Origin: Alopecurus myosuroides
Taxonomy: Eukaryota; Streptophyta; Magnoliopsida; Poales; Poaceae
DNA: 64,000 nucleotides
Direction: 5' to 3'
NCBI GenBank assembly: GCA_028641055.1
Contig: CM054057.1
Coordinates: 330,118,482-330,182,481, forward strand
The position numbers were made by a program, and so were the translations under genes. Of this stretch, positions 21,428 through 34,701 are shown piece after piece. Below the pieces are notes generated by a model. It was not told the origin of the DNA, searched no databases, and was given only the letters and a program-made list of their open reading frames with translations. The number at the start of each line of letters is the position of its first letter. Position 1 is the stretch's first letter.

Positions 21428-23524
21428 TGGGGCGGCGCCCCCGCCGGCGCGGCTGTCTCTCCTCCCACCTCAGTTATTCGGTTGGAGAAGCCGGCCGTAT
21501 CGTATGCTCACCGTTGGGTTGCGTTTCCCTTACGTTTATACCTTTTTCTTAAAGAGGAAAATACCAAAGGCACGTAGCGTCCGGCTGTTTTGTGAAAAAA
21601 TAGACGTGAAGATACTGGTATGTAGGAGTATATGAAGCTGATTAGCGAAACAGTCTGAAAAATAAGGTGGAAAACACATGGTTAGTCAAAAAGGGGCAGC
21701 CAAAATATCGCAATGTACTGTAGGGCCTAGCCACACATGTTCTTCGAACCCGTACTGACCACAAGAGTACGGTAAGCTCCGTGTGAAACGTACGAGTTTG
21801 AGAATGCCGACTGGAAACAAAGCCGATCGCCGGAAAGTGTCTTCTTCGCCCACCGTCGACCTCGGGGAAACTTCAGAAAGTCACACATTTGTGTCCGCGC
21901 ACGTAAAATCACGGCTTAACACGGACTGTCATCTTCTCCCAACGGCCAACCACCAATTTTAATGTGGCAGTAAACTTCTTTAAACTAGTAATGGCAATGC
22001 ACGTGTATTCTCAGAAATTTGTTCTTATTTCAATAGCAATTCTAAGATAAATAAGTCACACATATTGCGGTTTTTTTTCACACATCTAATAAAGGACTGG
22101 GTCAAGTATATTGATATTTTTCTGATGCGGGTCAAACACGAAGAGAATGAAGCGGCAAACTATATGATACAACAACAAAATATGCATCAACATGGCTTTA
22201 AACAATGTACGGGATTAACGAGTGTATAAAGAAAAGTCATTCAAAGTTAGAGCTCCATGTAGTGATAAGGATTAAGAAGTGTCACTGAGGCATTGAAGTC
22301 CACTATCACGGCCGATGATACCGGTTAGTTTATGGTAAGAAGGATTCATAGTGATTTAATATACTTATTTTTTTGATGGCAAGAGCTACATATATGTTTC
22401 AGTATTTGCTCTAAATTTCATCTATTGAACAATATATCGGAAACAACAAGACTGGAAATATATGAAACCGAGAAGGTAAGTATCAGTTCCATTTACAGGT
22501 ATCTAGATGTAAGAAGCTCTAAGTTCCCTTTAGAGGACAACATGTATCCTAATTTCTCTTTTCTTTCTATGACATCAACACTCATTGAATATAACACATT
22601 ATAATAGTGAACAACTTTTGTAGGAGCAGCAAGCCCTCAATCATGCAGACTGATAAGCAAATTAGTTATATGTTCAATCAGTCTAACATTCTTAGGCAAA
22701 GGGAATTGCAAAAACAACTTTATTTCCATCAAGCTAAGGTCCCAAACACCTCTAGGTGTGGGTTTTGAGCAATTCATGTGGTCCTTTATCACACCTTTTG
22801 TATAGACGACCACATTAGTTCAAGTGTCATGAGAAATCTGTGATATCCCCATCACTAACCAGTGGGGATCGACGACATTAAACAGATGCTCCAACAATTC
22901 TGTTATGTTTTCAGATTACAAGTTCTTATCAATTCTTAAAGATGGAGGCGGTTTCAATCTCACATTCTGGTTATCAAAATCAATTTCAGAAAACAACTAT
23001 TGTTGTAGATAGAATAAACGTTTCTCCAAGTGAACAATCTAAGAAGAAACCATACTTTAATGCCTTAGATCCAAGAGATAATCATCGTAATGAAGGGTGA
23101 AATAAAAAAGAAGATATAACACTTCCACTTCCTTCTGTATAGCAGCAAGCCAGCAAGTATGATACAGTACCACTGGCTGCAAAGAAAAGAAAATGTCTTG
23201 ATCACCCATATAGTCAGATAGATACATTTCCGAAATATATTAATCCCCAAAATATGACTTTGTACTGGTTTGAAAAATCACCTAGAATGATTAAAGTTGG
23301 TACTGAAATCTAGCGACCTTCAGTTCAATCTATTGAAATCACTAACCATGGTATTAAGTGGGAATTTGGAGTATCATATCACCCTCGTGCTCTTCGTGTT
23401 TGCTCTTCAAACGGAACATGTCGCAGTAGTCCTCTGCACCAGATAACTCACATCAAAATTCCACACACCGGTTGAAAGAACATAGCAGCATACAATGTAT
23501 GCCTTTCATAAGTACAAGAATCTA
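21428..23524. other. Intergenic, AT-rich
   Basis: Begins with the GC-rich promoter/5' UTR of the minus-strand RING gene, then about 1.9 kb of AT-rich DNA without open frames of gene character. No complete repeat structure is seen. Confidence 0.5.
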
Positions 23525-23537
23525 AACGAACCAATAC

Positions 23538-24358
23538 GGAGAGAGACCCTCCCCGTTTGCCTCCTTGAGAGTCGTCTTCCCAGGCCTGTTGTCGTCCCGC
23601 TCCTTCTTCCTCTCCGGCGGCTCTCCCGGCCGGCGAGAAGATGGATCCGGTGGTTGGCCTTCTCTGTACATAGTACTAGTAGGTTTAGTTTTAGGTTTGC
23701 CTCTTTGGACGTGTGGCTTTATGCCGGTTTGGAGCTCGCCGTGGATGCTTCCGAGCGACATCTGCTAGCTTGCGGCGGTGCAATCTCCAGCGGTGGTGGC
23801 GTGGTGCCGCGGAAAGCTGGAGGGGGTGGAGCCGGTGTCTCCCTTCAATAAGCTCGATGGGTGTCGTGCTCCTTGCCCGAACTCTCTAGATCTTCAAGGT
23901 GGAGAAGGTAGAGGTGTGGAGGAGGAGGTTTCAGCTGCAACCTGGAGTTCATCCTCAGCAGTTCATCTGTGGTGGCGTCGAGCTGCCCCGCTGCTGACTT
24001 TGATGGCCATAAAGCGGCTCTCGAGAGCTCTGGTAGCAGCCTAGTGCTGGTTCCATCTCCGTTTCTCCCTCCCATCCGGTGTGCCTCTATGGAGGGTCTT
24101 CTGGAGTTCTGTCGCGGCGCGAAGCGCTTGCCTGCGTCCAAGTGCTGACGTCCCCGGATGTGGCATAGGTGGTCGTGAAGGATCTGCATGACTCGATTGC
24201 TTTTGGCATTTCTATTATAGGGTCCTTTTAGTAAATGTAGGGGACTATGTTGTAATTCTCTTTCTTGTGGAGGTCCCTTGCGTAATCTGTAAGCCCACCG
24301 ATTTTGAATGAATGCAGCTTCGAGACCCTTCGGGGTCCTACCAGTGTTCAAAATAAAA
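23538..24358 (+). mobile_element. Retroposed insert, probable LINE 3' end
   Basis: An 821-bp GC-rich block flanked by aacgaaccaatac (23525-23537) and aatgaaccaatac (24359-24371), a 13-bp target duplication with one mismatch. It ends ...gaatgaatgcagcttcgag...gttcaaaataaaaaa, an A-rich tail typical of LINE 3' ends in grasses. No intact reverse-transcriptase frame is present, so it is 5'-truncated, or a processed transcript. Confidence 0.7.
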
Positions 24359-24834
24359 AATGAACCAATACATATATGAACATAATAAATGGGGTAATCC
24401 TCTGCACCAGATTTCTCATATGGGATGAATGTTGGAAGCGAGATAAGTTTGGTTACAAATTTAATTTGAGAAAGTGAGCAAGAATTAATGAAGAATCAAA
24501 GCATAATATACCTGATATTATTTTATTACGTATTATTAAACATATAAAAAGGAAAGTTGAGAAGTGAATATGAAAGAACCAATACATCCCAGAACCTAGA
24601 GACGGCGGCGAGCAGATGCACGGCGTTGAGCGACACGTGCCAAGCGGCTGGATGGCGCCGAGCTCAGGGGGAAGGCGGCGATTCGAGCGGGAGAGCGCCG
24701 CGTTGGAAGGCGACCGGCAGGAGGCGAGAAGATGGACGACACTGAGCGCCAAGCGGATGGATGGACGGTGCCGACCACGCCGGGAAGGCAGCGATTTGAC
24801 CGAGCGAGCGGCACAGTGGAACGAGGGTGATGGT

Positions 24835-25409
24835 TTTAGTGGTGATGATGATGACGATGACGATCTTGATGCTGCCCAGAGTGATGACGGTGACGATGGC
24901 GATGATTTCCCCTTTCCGGAGAGGAATTTCCCCGGCAGATTTCTCCGTGCCGGAGAGCTTTTCTCTCTCTTGTGTTTTCCGCCCCGAGGCGGCGGTGGAA
25001 TAATTCTTCGATGATAGTCTGGGGCATAGGGTTCCCTAGGGGTCAAGTACGCGAAGGGGGTCGCCCAGAGGTGGGCCAGGGTGGCCACACCACCTAGCGG
25101 CACGGCCAAGGGGGGGCGCCACCTGGTGGTGTGGGCCCCTGATGGCCCCCCTTCGGCTCTCCTCGTGGCTGGCTCCCTCATATGGACTTCTAAGACATCT
25201 CCGGTGTCCCCCTTTTTCTTTTGATCTTCTAAAATAGGGTATCCTGACGGTGTTTTTTCCATCAGATTTCTGGTCCCGATGTTTATTCTCCAAAAATTAT
25301 GAAACATGCAAAATAATAAAATAACATAAGTGATGCATCATAACATGAAATATATTGATGAATAACAGAAAATAACAATATAAAACAGTGATGCAAAATG
25401 GACGTATCA
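24835..25409 (-). mobile_element. Truncated LTR (Gypsy-like)
   Basis: On the minus strand the block starts TGATACGTCCATTTTGCATC at 25409, a terminus I associate with abundant Triticeae Gypsy LTRs. It continues through AT-rich sequence into a GC-rich part with CGAAGAATTATTCCACCGCC-like and repeated ATCGTCATC sentences. The inner edge near 24835 is approximate and no partner LTR or internal domain follows, so it is a fragment or a truncated solo LTR. Confidence 0.55.
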
Positions 25410-25599
25410 GTGCTCTATTCTGGTCAAACAACATGATATTCTTTTGTGAATCATGCATTGTACCCGTTTATTATTTTTGCATAGGCTTATGTTAGAACCA
25501 TGTATCAAAGCAGAATTCATCTATTTCTATGATCAAAGCTTTTGGAATAACATGACAATCCAATTTGCTCAGAAAATGAATGTGATGATCCATTTCAGA

Positions 25600-25753
25600 G
25601 CCATTTACTAATTTCATCTCTGCATCTTTATGTATTAGCAATCATGAACTCGGGATTAGGATCTGTGAAGCACTAACTCTGCCACTAATTAAGCAAAATA
25701 TGACAGTGAACAATTTTATGCATTAGCAACTGTGATCTCTGGATTGTGGTATG
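25600..25753 (+). repeat. Degenerate ~85-bp tandem repeat, left part
   Basis: Units sharing gtgaagcactaact...actaa.taag.aaaatgtgaca...gcattagcaa.tgtgatct occur with roughly 80-105-bp spacing. Further copies lie immediately right of the solo LTR, at about 30493, 30572 and 30677, so the array was split by that insertion. Confidence 0.7.
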
Positions 25754-28700
25754 TGTAACATCCCAACTTTTAATAAAGATGGAATACTTGTGTTAGTGTG
25801 CTAGTCCCTGGATCAATTGCTAGCACCACAATACAAAATGAAATATCATGCAAATGCATCAAATTCTATTACATCGCATGATCCAGTCTTTACAAAATAG
25901 TATTACAACTTGCATAGTCTTAGAAGACTAGCATAAAACAAAGATATATAGCGGAAAACATAGTACACATTGAGTCCATCTTCTTCATGTGCCACAGGCA
26001 AAACATGTTGGCGATAGTCTCGAGATCCTAAACGAAATCCTCACTCGTCTTCAGAAACATCTGCAATATAGAATATGCAGCCACAAGGGAGTCAATACAG
26101 TTTAATGTATTGGCAAGTAACACTATGGTGGATATAAATGGCAAGACTAATACTACATACTTATTTGGCTGAGTGGAGTTTTGGCTAAGTTTGCATAAAG
26201 CCAATTTTCTCCTATCTTTTGTAAAACAAAACTTTCTTTTCAAAGGGTGGCAACATTGGATTAAGATCCAAGCACCACAATACTGTTCACTTGGTCAAAA
26301 TTTTACTTATTGAAAATGGTGATGTGATTCTTCCGTCCTTCCTTGTCCAGCTGCTCATAGTTGTCCATAACCGGGGACACGGCTAAGATCTTAGTTTTTT
26401 GACTCTGCAGAGTTTGTGCACTTTCACCTTCAGACTCAAATCAGCCCAAACATCCTATACACTCTGAGTGCATTAAGGAAAGGAGAAGATTGAGACCAGA
26501 TCTTTCAGAAGCAAGAATTCAACCTAATGGCAAGACCCGTTCCACCTATAATTATGCTACATCTTCTTGTCAAGCCCAGGCTGAACCCTCGTAACTTAAT
26601 TAATCAAGACAGAGCCCAGATGACTAAAGGCTGCACTCGAAGCAATCTAAACTTGGGGAACATCATAATCACTTTGTTCCTGGGTGGCATTCCTTCAAGT
26701 GAACTCCACTCGGGGAGACACTCAACTTTCGACAGCCCCGCAATACCAATCCACCCAGGTGGTTCATTGAATTTGTTACTTAGAATTTTCTCACAACGTC
26801 AAGTAAAATAATTTCTGTAGCATGGCAAAGCATCAACTAAGTACCAAGGCTTCGAAATAACAAGGTATAAGGATGGCTACACACTACTAGGATATAGCAT
26901 AGCATAATGTAACTTAGTAAAACTTCCTATCATGCATACTACTCAAAATCAACTAATGCATATAAAAAATAATGGGTACTTGAATGATGTGTTACTTGCC
27001 TTGTTGAAGTGGGTGAAGATATCACACTCTCTTCACAAAAGATCGTTGCTCTCCGTATAATCTATTCATTGAAACACAATAACAAAATAAACAAACATTC
27101 TACCAAACAACATACAAGTGTAGAAAACATACAGAGAAACTAACATATCAAAAAGGGGTTTAACCAAGTTGGTTAGAACAAGGTCAAGGTTTGATTTTGA
27201 AAAGATTTATTCTCTAATGGTTCAATACATTCTAAGGAGTTTCCAAGGTTTTACTTGGGATGGACTAGGTTGAGTTTGTAGAAGACTAACTTTATTTTAA
27301 CCATACTTGTCAAGGAAGTTCCAAGAGTTCACCAAGGTTATTTCACTATTTCAACTAAATTATCACATCATAAAGTGTAACACTTAGTTGTTTTCATTCA
27401 AAACATTTGAGTACTCTAAGTTAGTATTTACATTTTGGTTTAGGGTAGGTATAAGTTCAACTAACTTCTTAACAATAGAGAAAACAAGATAAAGTCTTGG
27501 GATTTTCCATTTGGGTCAATGGTTGGGCAAAAACAACTTGTTATTCTTCAACTTGTGTGGATGGCTCCAAGTCTTCACATCCTTTTCTTCTTGAAGTTCA
27601 TCTTCAGGCTTCTATTGTAGTTTCCTCCTTGTTGTGAAGCTTCTCTTGTAATTGATAAATCTTCATGATCTTCACTTCACTACTTGGTTTAGGTATGGGA
27701 TGGGCACAAATACCACTAAGTCAATTTGAAAAGAAAGAAATGGAAAGGATAGAAAGAGATAGGTAGATGTCTTCTCCTTGATTTTCTTCATACACTTGTA
27801 CTTCCTTGAGTTACTTCTAGTTGTGTAGTCCATGTCTTTTTTTCAAAACTTCTTCATTGATCTTTCTTGTAGCTCTTCATGTTGCCACCAAGTTGAAGAT
27901 GGAGTTCCTTCTTGTGCTTGAGTATTGATCTCCATTTTGCTGACTTGGTAAATTTCTTGAAGCAAGAATGGGAGAGTGGAGAAGTAGGTAGAAAACTATC
28001 GTACTAGTGTTTGATTCACTACTTGGTCATTTTAGGGACTTGGTCTTGGCTCCAAATGGCCATAACAACAAAGGTAAACAAATATAGAAACAACTCTAAT
28101 ACTTAACCAACTAGGTGGACTACTATGATAGAAGTTTGGATAAAAATTACATGGTCATGGTCCAGGGGTGTCCAAAATGTTTAGGCACTTATTTCTATGA
28201 TTCAAGGTTACCAAATGGAGCAACTTTGCTAAATGAACTATATTGAAATTATTTGTAGAATTGAATCTATGTCAAAAATACTCAAATATACCACTTAATT
28301 TCCAAATTGAATTTTAATTTGATCAAAAACTATTTTGGGACAGAGGGTGTGAAAGTACACATCCTAAGGTTTCCAAATATATTTTATTTGAAATTTTTGG
28401 ATCTGTAGAATTTGAATTATGCCAAAATTCATCAAACAAGCATATTTAAATTTGAACCAATTTAAGTTTGTCAAATTCTAATTTGGCCAGTGCCAAAAGT
28501 TTCTAAATGTCAAGGGATTTTCAAAAAGTCTAAGTTTGCTAAATTTGGGCTTATGGTTGAAAAGTTATCATGAATCTAAGATGTAGGGGCTTTTCTGTAA
28601 AAGTGCCAAAAATTCTACCGGGAGAAAAAAAATCGAATTAAAGGCTAGCCACGCGACAGTCTCTGATTGGCTGGGGTATGCTGACTGGGCGCTGGCGTGG

Positions 28701-30487
28701 CATGTGCTGACGTGGGTAAGTGATTTGATCTGGATCGTTAGATCCAGATCCAGGGGTGGGGGCTGCGTACCGCTTCGGGTTTTAATCTCGTGAGTACGAT
28801 GCAGATCCGAGGGACGATATTAAAAGGGGGAGGGGAACTCACCGCCGGTGGCCCTCGTGGTCACCGGAGCCCATGGAGAAAGCGGCGGAGGGGTTCGGGC
28901 CTGGATGGTGGCGTAACTCCGGTGGGTTCTGGACCATGCGGAGTAGACGAAGGGGGGCGGCGCTTCACGGCCAGATCGATGAAGACGACGGGGAAGCTGC
29001 ACGGGCTACGCAGCGGTGACGGCGAGTGAACGTAGGCGAGGTCCTCTCCGGGGACTCTCGGAAATGGATGGCGCCGGGGTTCTACTGCATGCAAAAACAG
29101 AACGAAACCGTGAGCGGGTGCGCAATGGCGAGGGAGAGACAGGGAACCAAGAGAGGGAGGCGGAAACTTCTCTGTCGACCGAAATCGGAGCAACACGGCG
29201 ACGGGTTAGATCCTTCTCCGGCTAGGAATTGTGGCAGCCGTGGGGCGCAATAATCTGAGGAGGGAGAGGGGTTTTGGAGAGGAACCCTGGGGCCTTAAGT
29301 AGGGCAGAAGAGGGGAAAGATTCACGAGCTTAATGGCTCGTAATGGCGCGGCAAAAATTTCGCCCGAAACCGTCGGGAGTTTCTTCTCCGGGGAAGAATA
29401 CGGTGATGTCATCATCTGCGTCAGCGCGGACCCACCTGTCGGTGGAAGAGGGAGAGGGGCTGGCTGCGGATTCTCCTGGGCTTCGGGTGGGCTGACTGCT
29501 GCGCGCATGCGATGGATAAGAAGAAGGGAGACGGGCTGGGCCGCTGTGGCTCTTTCTCTCTCTCTTCTTCTATTTTTCTTTTCTTTTTCCCTTTTTCTTT
29601 TATCCTTTTTTTTTGTTTAAACCAAATCTTTAATAACTTCTGATTTAATGATCCAAATAACATGAAACAAATTGCTAAATTCTTAAAATTTCAAAAGCTT
29701 TCTAACGGTACCATTTTTGTAAACAATTCAACATGTTTTTATTTTTATATTTTGAAAATTAAATAATTCCTTAATAGTGATTCAATGAAACTTTTACTTT
29801 AGAAAAATTATAAAATATAGTTATTAGTCAAATAAATTTTCAGTGACATTTTATGAGTGGAATATTATTTTTGAATATTAATTACAACTTATTTTCCTAC
29901 TGTATATTTTTGAGATATAAGTGATTTATTAATAGCAACTTAATGTCATTTTTTTTAAAATTAGAAAAACTAATAATTATTAAAGTGGCTTAATAAAATT
30001 TTAGAATAAAACCACAAGTATTAATATTGTTTTCAATGCCTTATCTTATGTTATTTTCAAAGCAATGCCTTTTATATTTCACCCCTTGATGCTTAAAACT
30101 TGGAATAACAACTAGAAGTTATTATTAGCAATTTTTATTCTCATCAAATACTTTTGAGGTTTAGAACTTTATTAAGGGTTATAAATCTTTGATTTTTGTT
30201 GCCATAAAATATTTTCAAGGTAATATTTGAATTGAAAACATTTTATGTAATAAAGTTTGCTCAAGATAAAATGTTTTTCTTTATCTAATGAAAATTCATT
30301 TTGAGAGGGTTTTAGGGTTTATGGAATAGAGGTATAATTGGATTCTCGATTCCAATAAATTTGGTATAGGACCTAATATTTCATTTGTGTTTGAGTTTTA
30401 TTTGTTTTTGGTGACTTGTATTTATATGAAAACAAAAGTTTCAAATTTTTGTAATTTTTGAGTATTCCAAAAATCAGGGATGTTACT
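25754..30487 (-). mobile_element. 4.73-kb solo LTR with GTATG duplication
   Basis: Termini are TGTAACATCCC at 25754 and GGGATGTTACT at 30487. GTATG lies directly outside both ends (25749-25753 and 30488-30492). The final CA has become CT. No second LTR, primer-binding site, gag or pol frame is present, so it is best read as a solo LTR left by LTR-LTR recombination. Layout on the minus strand is an AT-rich part, a GC-rich promoter-like block near 28.7-29.5 kb, AT-rich DNA, then a short terminal frame ending near 26028. The same arrangement is seen in the block at 51222-55678. Orientation is inferred from that short frame only. Confidence 0.8.
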
Positions 30488-30700
30488 GTATGTGAAGCAC
30501 TAACACCAATACTAACTAAGTAAAATGTGACATGAACCAATTTTTGCATTAGCAGTTATGATCTTGGGATTATAACTTGTGAAGCACTAACTGCATTAAT
30601 CTGACAAGAAACTAACTTACTAACCCATTTCTTGCATGAGCATTACCCTACTATGTTCCTGGGAACTGTAGTAGGTGAAGCACTGACTTTGCATACATAC
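30488..30700 (+). repeat. Degenerate ~85-bp tandem repeat, right part
   Basis: Continuation of the array at 25600-25753 after the solo LTR. tgtgaagcactaac-type cores recur at about 30493, 30572 and 30677. Confidence 0.7.
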
Positions 30701-30899
30701 AACATCTACATTATGGCTGTTTCTTAGATCATTTCTATTCAATTCCCTTGCAGATTGCATTATCATGTTAATTCAAAATATTTGAACCTAGAAATGATTA
30801 AATCATGTTATTTGAAAATTGCCTATAAACTAGCACTTGCCCAAATAGTAAACAAAAACTGCAAGGAATCCAATTTAAATGTCATGCTATGTTTGCAAA

Positions 30900-32225
30900 G
30901 CAGTGCACTTTCACCATCAGACTATCGTCATTTGCATCAAACTTGCTTTACTTGAGGACAAGCAAAGGTTTGGCTTTGGGGGTTTCATCACCATCATTTT
31001 TATGCATCATTATGAACCCTAAAACCCCACTACCTATCTGAATTCAGCAAGTTCAGTATACCTGCATTTACAGCCTTTGAACCCATATTGCAGATCAGTG
31101 CGCAGAGGCACTTATTCTTCAGTAATTCTGAATATGCAGTCATATTGAAGGAAAATACAAGAAATGCACAAGTGTGGCAACACAAGATTCCAAGAAGAGA
31201 TCAGAAGCAATTCAAATTAGTTTGAACATGTCAAGAGAGGAAACACCAACTTGGAGATCAAGCAAGCCTAAAAAGGTGAAAAGTGTGGAAACACCCCATG
31301 TGCAAGAAAGTGGAGGAAGCTAGAACCCCTCTACCCTCCGGGTAACACCTCCACCACAAATGGAAAAGGGGATATAAAGCAAACCCACCCATCCATCCAT
31401 CAATCCATCCCGTCCACTTCACTTCCACCCTTCCACAACCACCAAGAAACCACCTTTTCGACCACCATCCGAAAAAACCCTAAGAACAAGATGAAGAACC
31501 AGAGCAAGATGAACATGGCGTCTAAGAGAAGGAACCCAAGGCTTGAATGGTCTGAAGCACTTGTTCTGCAGCTCTGCTCCCTCACCTCTGCTTCCTCTGC
31601 TTCGACAGTCTTTTAGTGAGCTCTAGCCAAGGATCTCTTTCTCTCTAAACCCCTGTGTAATCCTGTTGTGAATTGAGTAGATCTTCCCTCTATAAGTAGA
31701 GCTTGTGATGTGCAGATGTTGCAGAGAATTGAGTGACACGATTTCCTGTCATAAATGAAAAATTGCTTGATTTGCTTACTTTGTGTTGGATCTGTATGTG
31801 TAAGGCTAGTCCCTGCATACTGTGTGTTGAAATTCTATCCTTTGCCCCCGATTGCTTGTTAAATCTCAAGTGATCTGGCCTGACAAACCAGAAAGCTGAG
31901 ATCTCTCTGTTCTTAAATTTTTCTCCTTTTCTAAACCTGCTAAAACCCTTTGGCAGCAAGACAAGTCTCTGCTAGTAGTTGAAGTAATTCTTATTCCCTG
32001 TCTAAACCATGCTTGGATCCTTGCAGAGGATTGATTGACAAGCAAGAATCTGCAAGTTACTTTCTGAATTTATTCCTACTTAAACCCTTTTCCTTAAAAA
32101 CCTTTACTTTTCTGTTTTAAAACTGAAAACCCTAAGAATTAGTCTAGCTTCTGGCAAAACTTAGAATTATCGTAAACTTGTTGATCCCTGTGGAGACGAT
32201 AACAAACACCCCCTACTCTACATCC
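30900..32225 (+). mobile_element. LTR-like promoter and leader, unclassified
   Basis: Contains a gatataaag TATA-like box at 31371-31379 followed by a pyrimidine-rich leader (ccatccatccatcaatcc) and short non-coding exon-like sentences. It ends in cttgttgatccctgtggagacgataacaaa, a style of 3' LTR border often seen in grass retrotransposons. The left edge is unknown and may lie beyond the interrupting solo LTR at about 25.4 kb. No gag or pol follows, so it is a partial element. Confidence 0.4.
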
Positions 32226-32409
32226 TTGATCATCTGTATGATATCGATGATGTTCGGATGCTATTGCACGTTGTATGATGTTTGGATGATATGGGTATGA
32301 TGTTTGGATGATGTTTGTGTGATTTTAATAATATATATTTTTTAGAAATCTGCAATTTAAATCCTATTAAAACCCTTCCGGAAGCAGCACAACAATGCAG
32401 AAAAAAAAA

Positions 32410-32720
32410 CAAAATCATCTCATACGCCAACGGGGAAGCCGTCGGCGTCTTCCCGGCCCAATCCGTCCAGCAACGGCCACGTGGTCTAGGAAGGCCCAGA
32501 CGCTGACGGGGTTGATGTCGACGTCTCGTTCGCCCACTGGCCCAAGCAGGCACATCAGCGCTCCACGTGGCCCAATAGGGCGATAGCCCGACCGTCAGTG
32601 TATCGCCGCCCACCATTGGGATACACCGACGGGCCTTTTGTACGCCGACGGGGAACGACCTACCCAGACGGACCTTGACGCCGACGCCGGCCGTCGGCGT
32701 ATCGACGGGTTCTTGTAGGG
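32410..32720 (-). mobile_element. CACTA transposon terminus
   Basis: The right border reads ttcttgtaggg, which on the minus strand is CCCTACAAGAA, one base from the CACTA-family terminus CACTACAAGAA. Inside it are at least eight subterminal copies of gccgacgg/ccgtcggc-type motifs in both orientations, the usual transposase-binding array of grass CACTA elements. The opposite terminus and transposase are not present nearby, so this is a truncated or deleted copy. Confidence 0.65.
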
Positions 32721-32726
32721 CACTAG

Positions 32727-32920
32727 CATGAAGGGTGGAAACGAGGATTACTAGCAGCGACATCAAGGGTGGAAACGAGGATTACTAGCAGCGACATCAA
32801 GGGTGAAATCCATGACTTAGGTTGTGTTACTATCGCTGGCATCAAGGGTGGAGTATAGGACTTGTTTTTGGTTAAGGAGTACGTTATCTGCTACACTTGC
32901 ATCAAGGGTGATACCAAGGA
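32727..32920 (+). repeat. Tandem repeat with catcaagggtgg core
   Basis: Two nearly exact 34-bp units (32727-32760 and 32761-32794) are followed by three diverged longer units, each starting catcaagggtg (about 32795, 32840 and 32899). It lies directly beside the CACTA border. Confidence 0.85.
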
Positions 32921-34247
32921 TTTATATTGAGTTATGCTTGCTTTGTATATTTAAGTTATGGGTTTTTCTTGTTCCTGGATTGTTCAGTGGGATACTTTTA
33001 GACTACTGTATATGAAATGCAATAAAAAATCAAAGGGAAATTACAGAAAAAATAGCAAATGCAAGTTAAAAGAAAACCTACAGCCTAATTGGGCTGGTCT
33101 TTGAATTTGCCACGATGGTTAAAGCCGTCCTTCCTTCTCTTCCGCGGGCTTAGTAGACGACCAGCGAGCTGACAAGGCCGGCCTAAGGGCATCTCCAGCC
33201 GTCCCCCCAGAGCCCCCCCAAGCGGCGTTTTTGGCGCCGTTTCGCGCCGTTTCGCACCAGTCGCCCCCCCAGGAATCGATTTAGCGCCGCTTTCCGCCGT
33301 TTTTCGCGCCGTTTGGCGCCGCCGAACCCAGGCCAAACCCAGCGCGCTGGGTTCGGCCTGGGGGGGCAAAATGCTCGCGTGGGCCACGCTTGTCGGCGAG
33401 GGAAGACGATTTCCCTCTCTTTTTTCGGCGCTTCCCTCCACTTTCCCCCCCACATGTACCTCTCCCCCCGGTTCATTCCCGCCATTTCCCCCCGCACCCG
33501 AGATCTACGCGCCATGGCTCCCGCTCGATTTACAGGACCCCGCGCCGCCGCCGCCGTCTCCATTCCCGCGGCCTCCGAACCGGCCAAGAAACCCCGCAAG
33601 CCAAGAGCACCGAAGGAGCGACCACCCGGCATGTCGAACAAGGAGTGGATCGCCGAGAGGTCGCGGCTGGAGACAGCCAACATCAAGCGCCGGGGTAGGG
33701 AGGCGGCGCAGCGGCAGAGGCAGCTCATGGCGCAGCTGCAAGCGGAGGAGCAGGCAGCCGCCGAGGAAGACGAGCTGGAGGAGGAGGAGGAGGTCCCAGA
33801 CGAGCCACCTACGCCGGCCGCGGCGCCTCTCGCCAAGAAGAAGGGCCCTTTCGGCCCACGTTTCGCCGGCTGGAAGCAGTCGCCGTCACCGTCGCCCCGC
33901 ATGTCGCCGCACCCGCCGCCAGCATGGTTCGTCGAAGGTGATTCGCTGGGAGGCTTCAACCCCAACCTCACCTTCCCCTACCACCCGCCGATGATGTATG
34001 GCAACGCGCCGGGCTACGCAGCTTCCCCATCCCACCGCCGCGCGATTCTCGCCGGGCTGCAGCCCCAGGACAGCTACATGGAGGAGATCATCGCGTCCGG
34101 CTCGATGGCGGCGGCGGCGAGCCCGGGCTTCCTCGATGCCAGCGGCGAGTTCTTCACGCAGGTCGGTGGCGACTACGGCGAAGGCGGCTCCGGCACGCAG
34201 GCGACGGAGGAGCAGGGCGAAGACGACGACGTGGACGAGACGCCCGT

Positions 34248-34701
34248 TGTCGTGGGATAATCACGGCAGATGTTACCGGGGGTAACTGATCTAGGGGCAA
34301 GTCGACACAGGTATTTGGGAGAGGGTTTAGCTCGAAGGAAGACATGGCGAAAAGCAATCTAAGAGCCGGAAAACAACTCGCCGGATCTCGATATGATTAT
34401 ACTGGATACTCGATAATAGGTGTTACAGTTATGACTTGAATCTCTCTCAGGCGAAGCCTAGGGGTTGGTTTATATAGTACTCATACCCCCTTTGGCTTGC
34501 CATACAAAGCGCTCCTTGAGTCCTACTCGAACTCTATATACAAACCTAACTTTCCTTACCATAACCCACAATCCGGGTTACGATCCTTACAAGCCCTGGG
34601 CCTTTCTGAAGCTTCTTTGTTCTTAGCCGGATTTGGTCCATCCGCCGTTTGGGCCGGATTACACCTGGGAGTTGGCATACCGGGTTACTATCCCCTCATC
34701 A
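34248..34701 (-). repeat. 3' LTR of the young Gypsy
   Basis: 454 bp, TG...CA ended (tgtcgtggg...cctcatca on the plus strand). On the sense (minus) strand a TATATAA box lies near 34471-34476. Just outside its inner edge the minus strand reads CCTGGGGACTAC, a plausible polypurine-tract remnant. Confidence 0.95.

Noticed and set aside
24453..25307. 284-codon minus-strand frame near 25 kb
   Set aside because: Runs across LTR-like sequence with Ser/Pro low complexity and no domain; treated as repeat DNA.
26527..26811. 94-codon frame in the 4.7-kb solo LTR
   Set aside because: Lies in LTR sequence with no relative in the same position of the second giant LTR; no domain.
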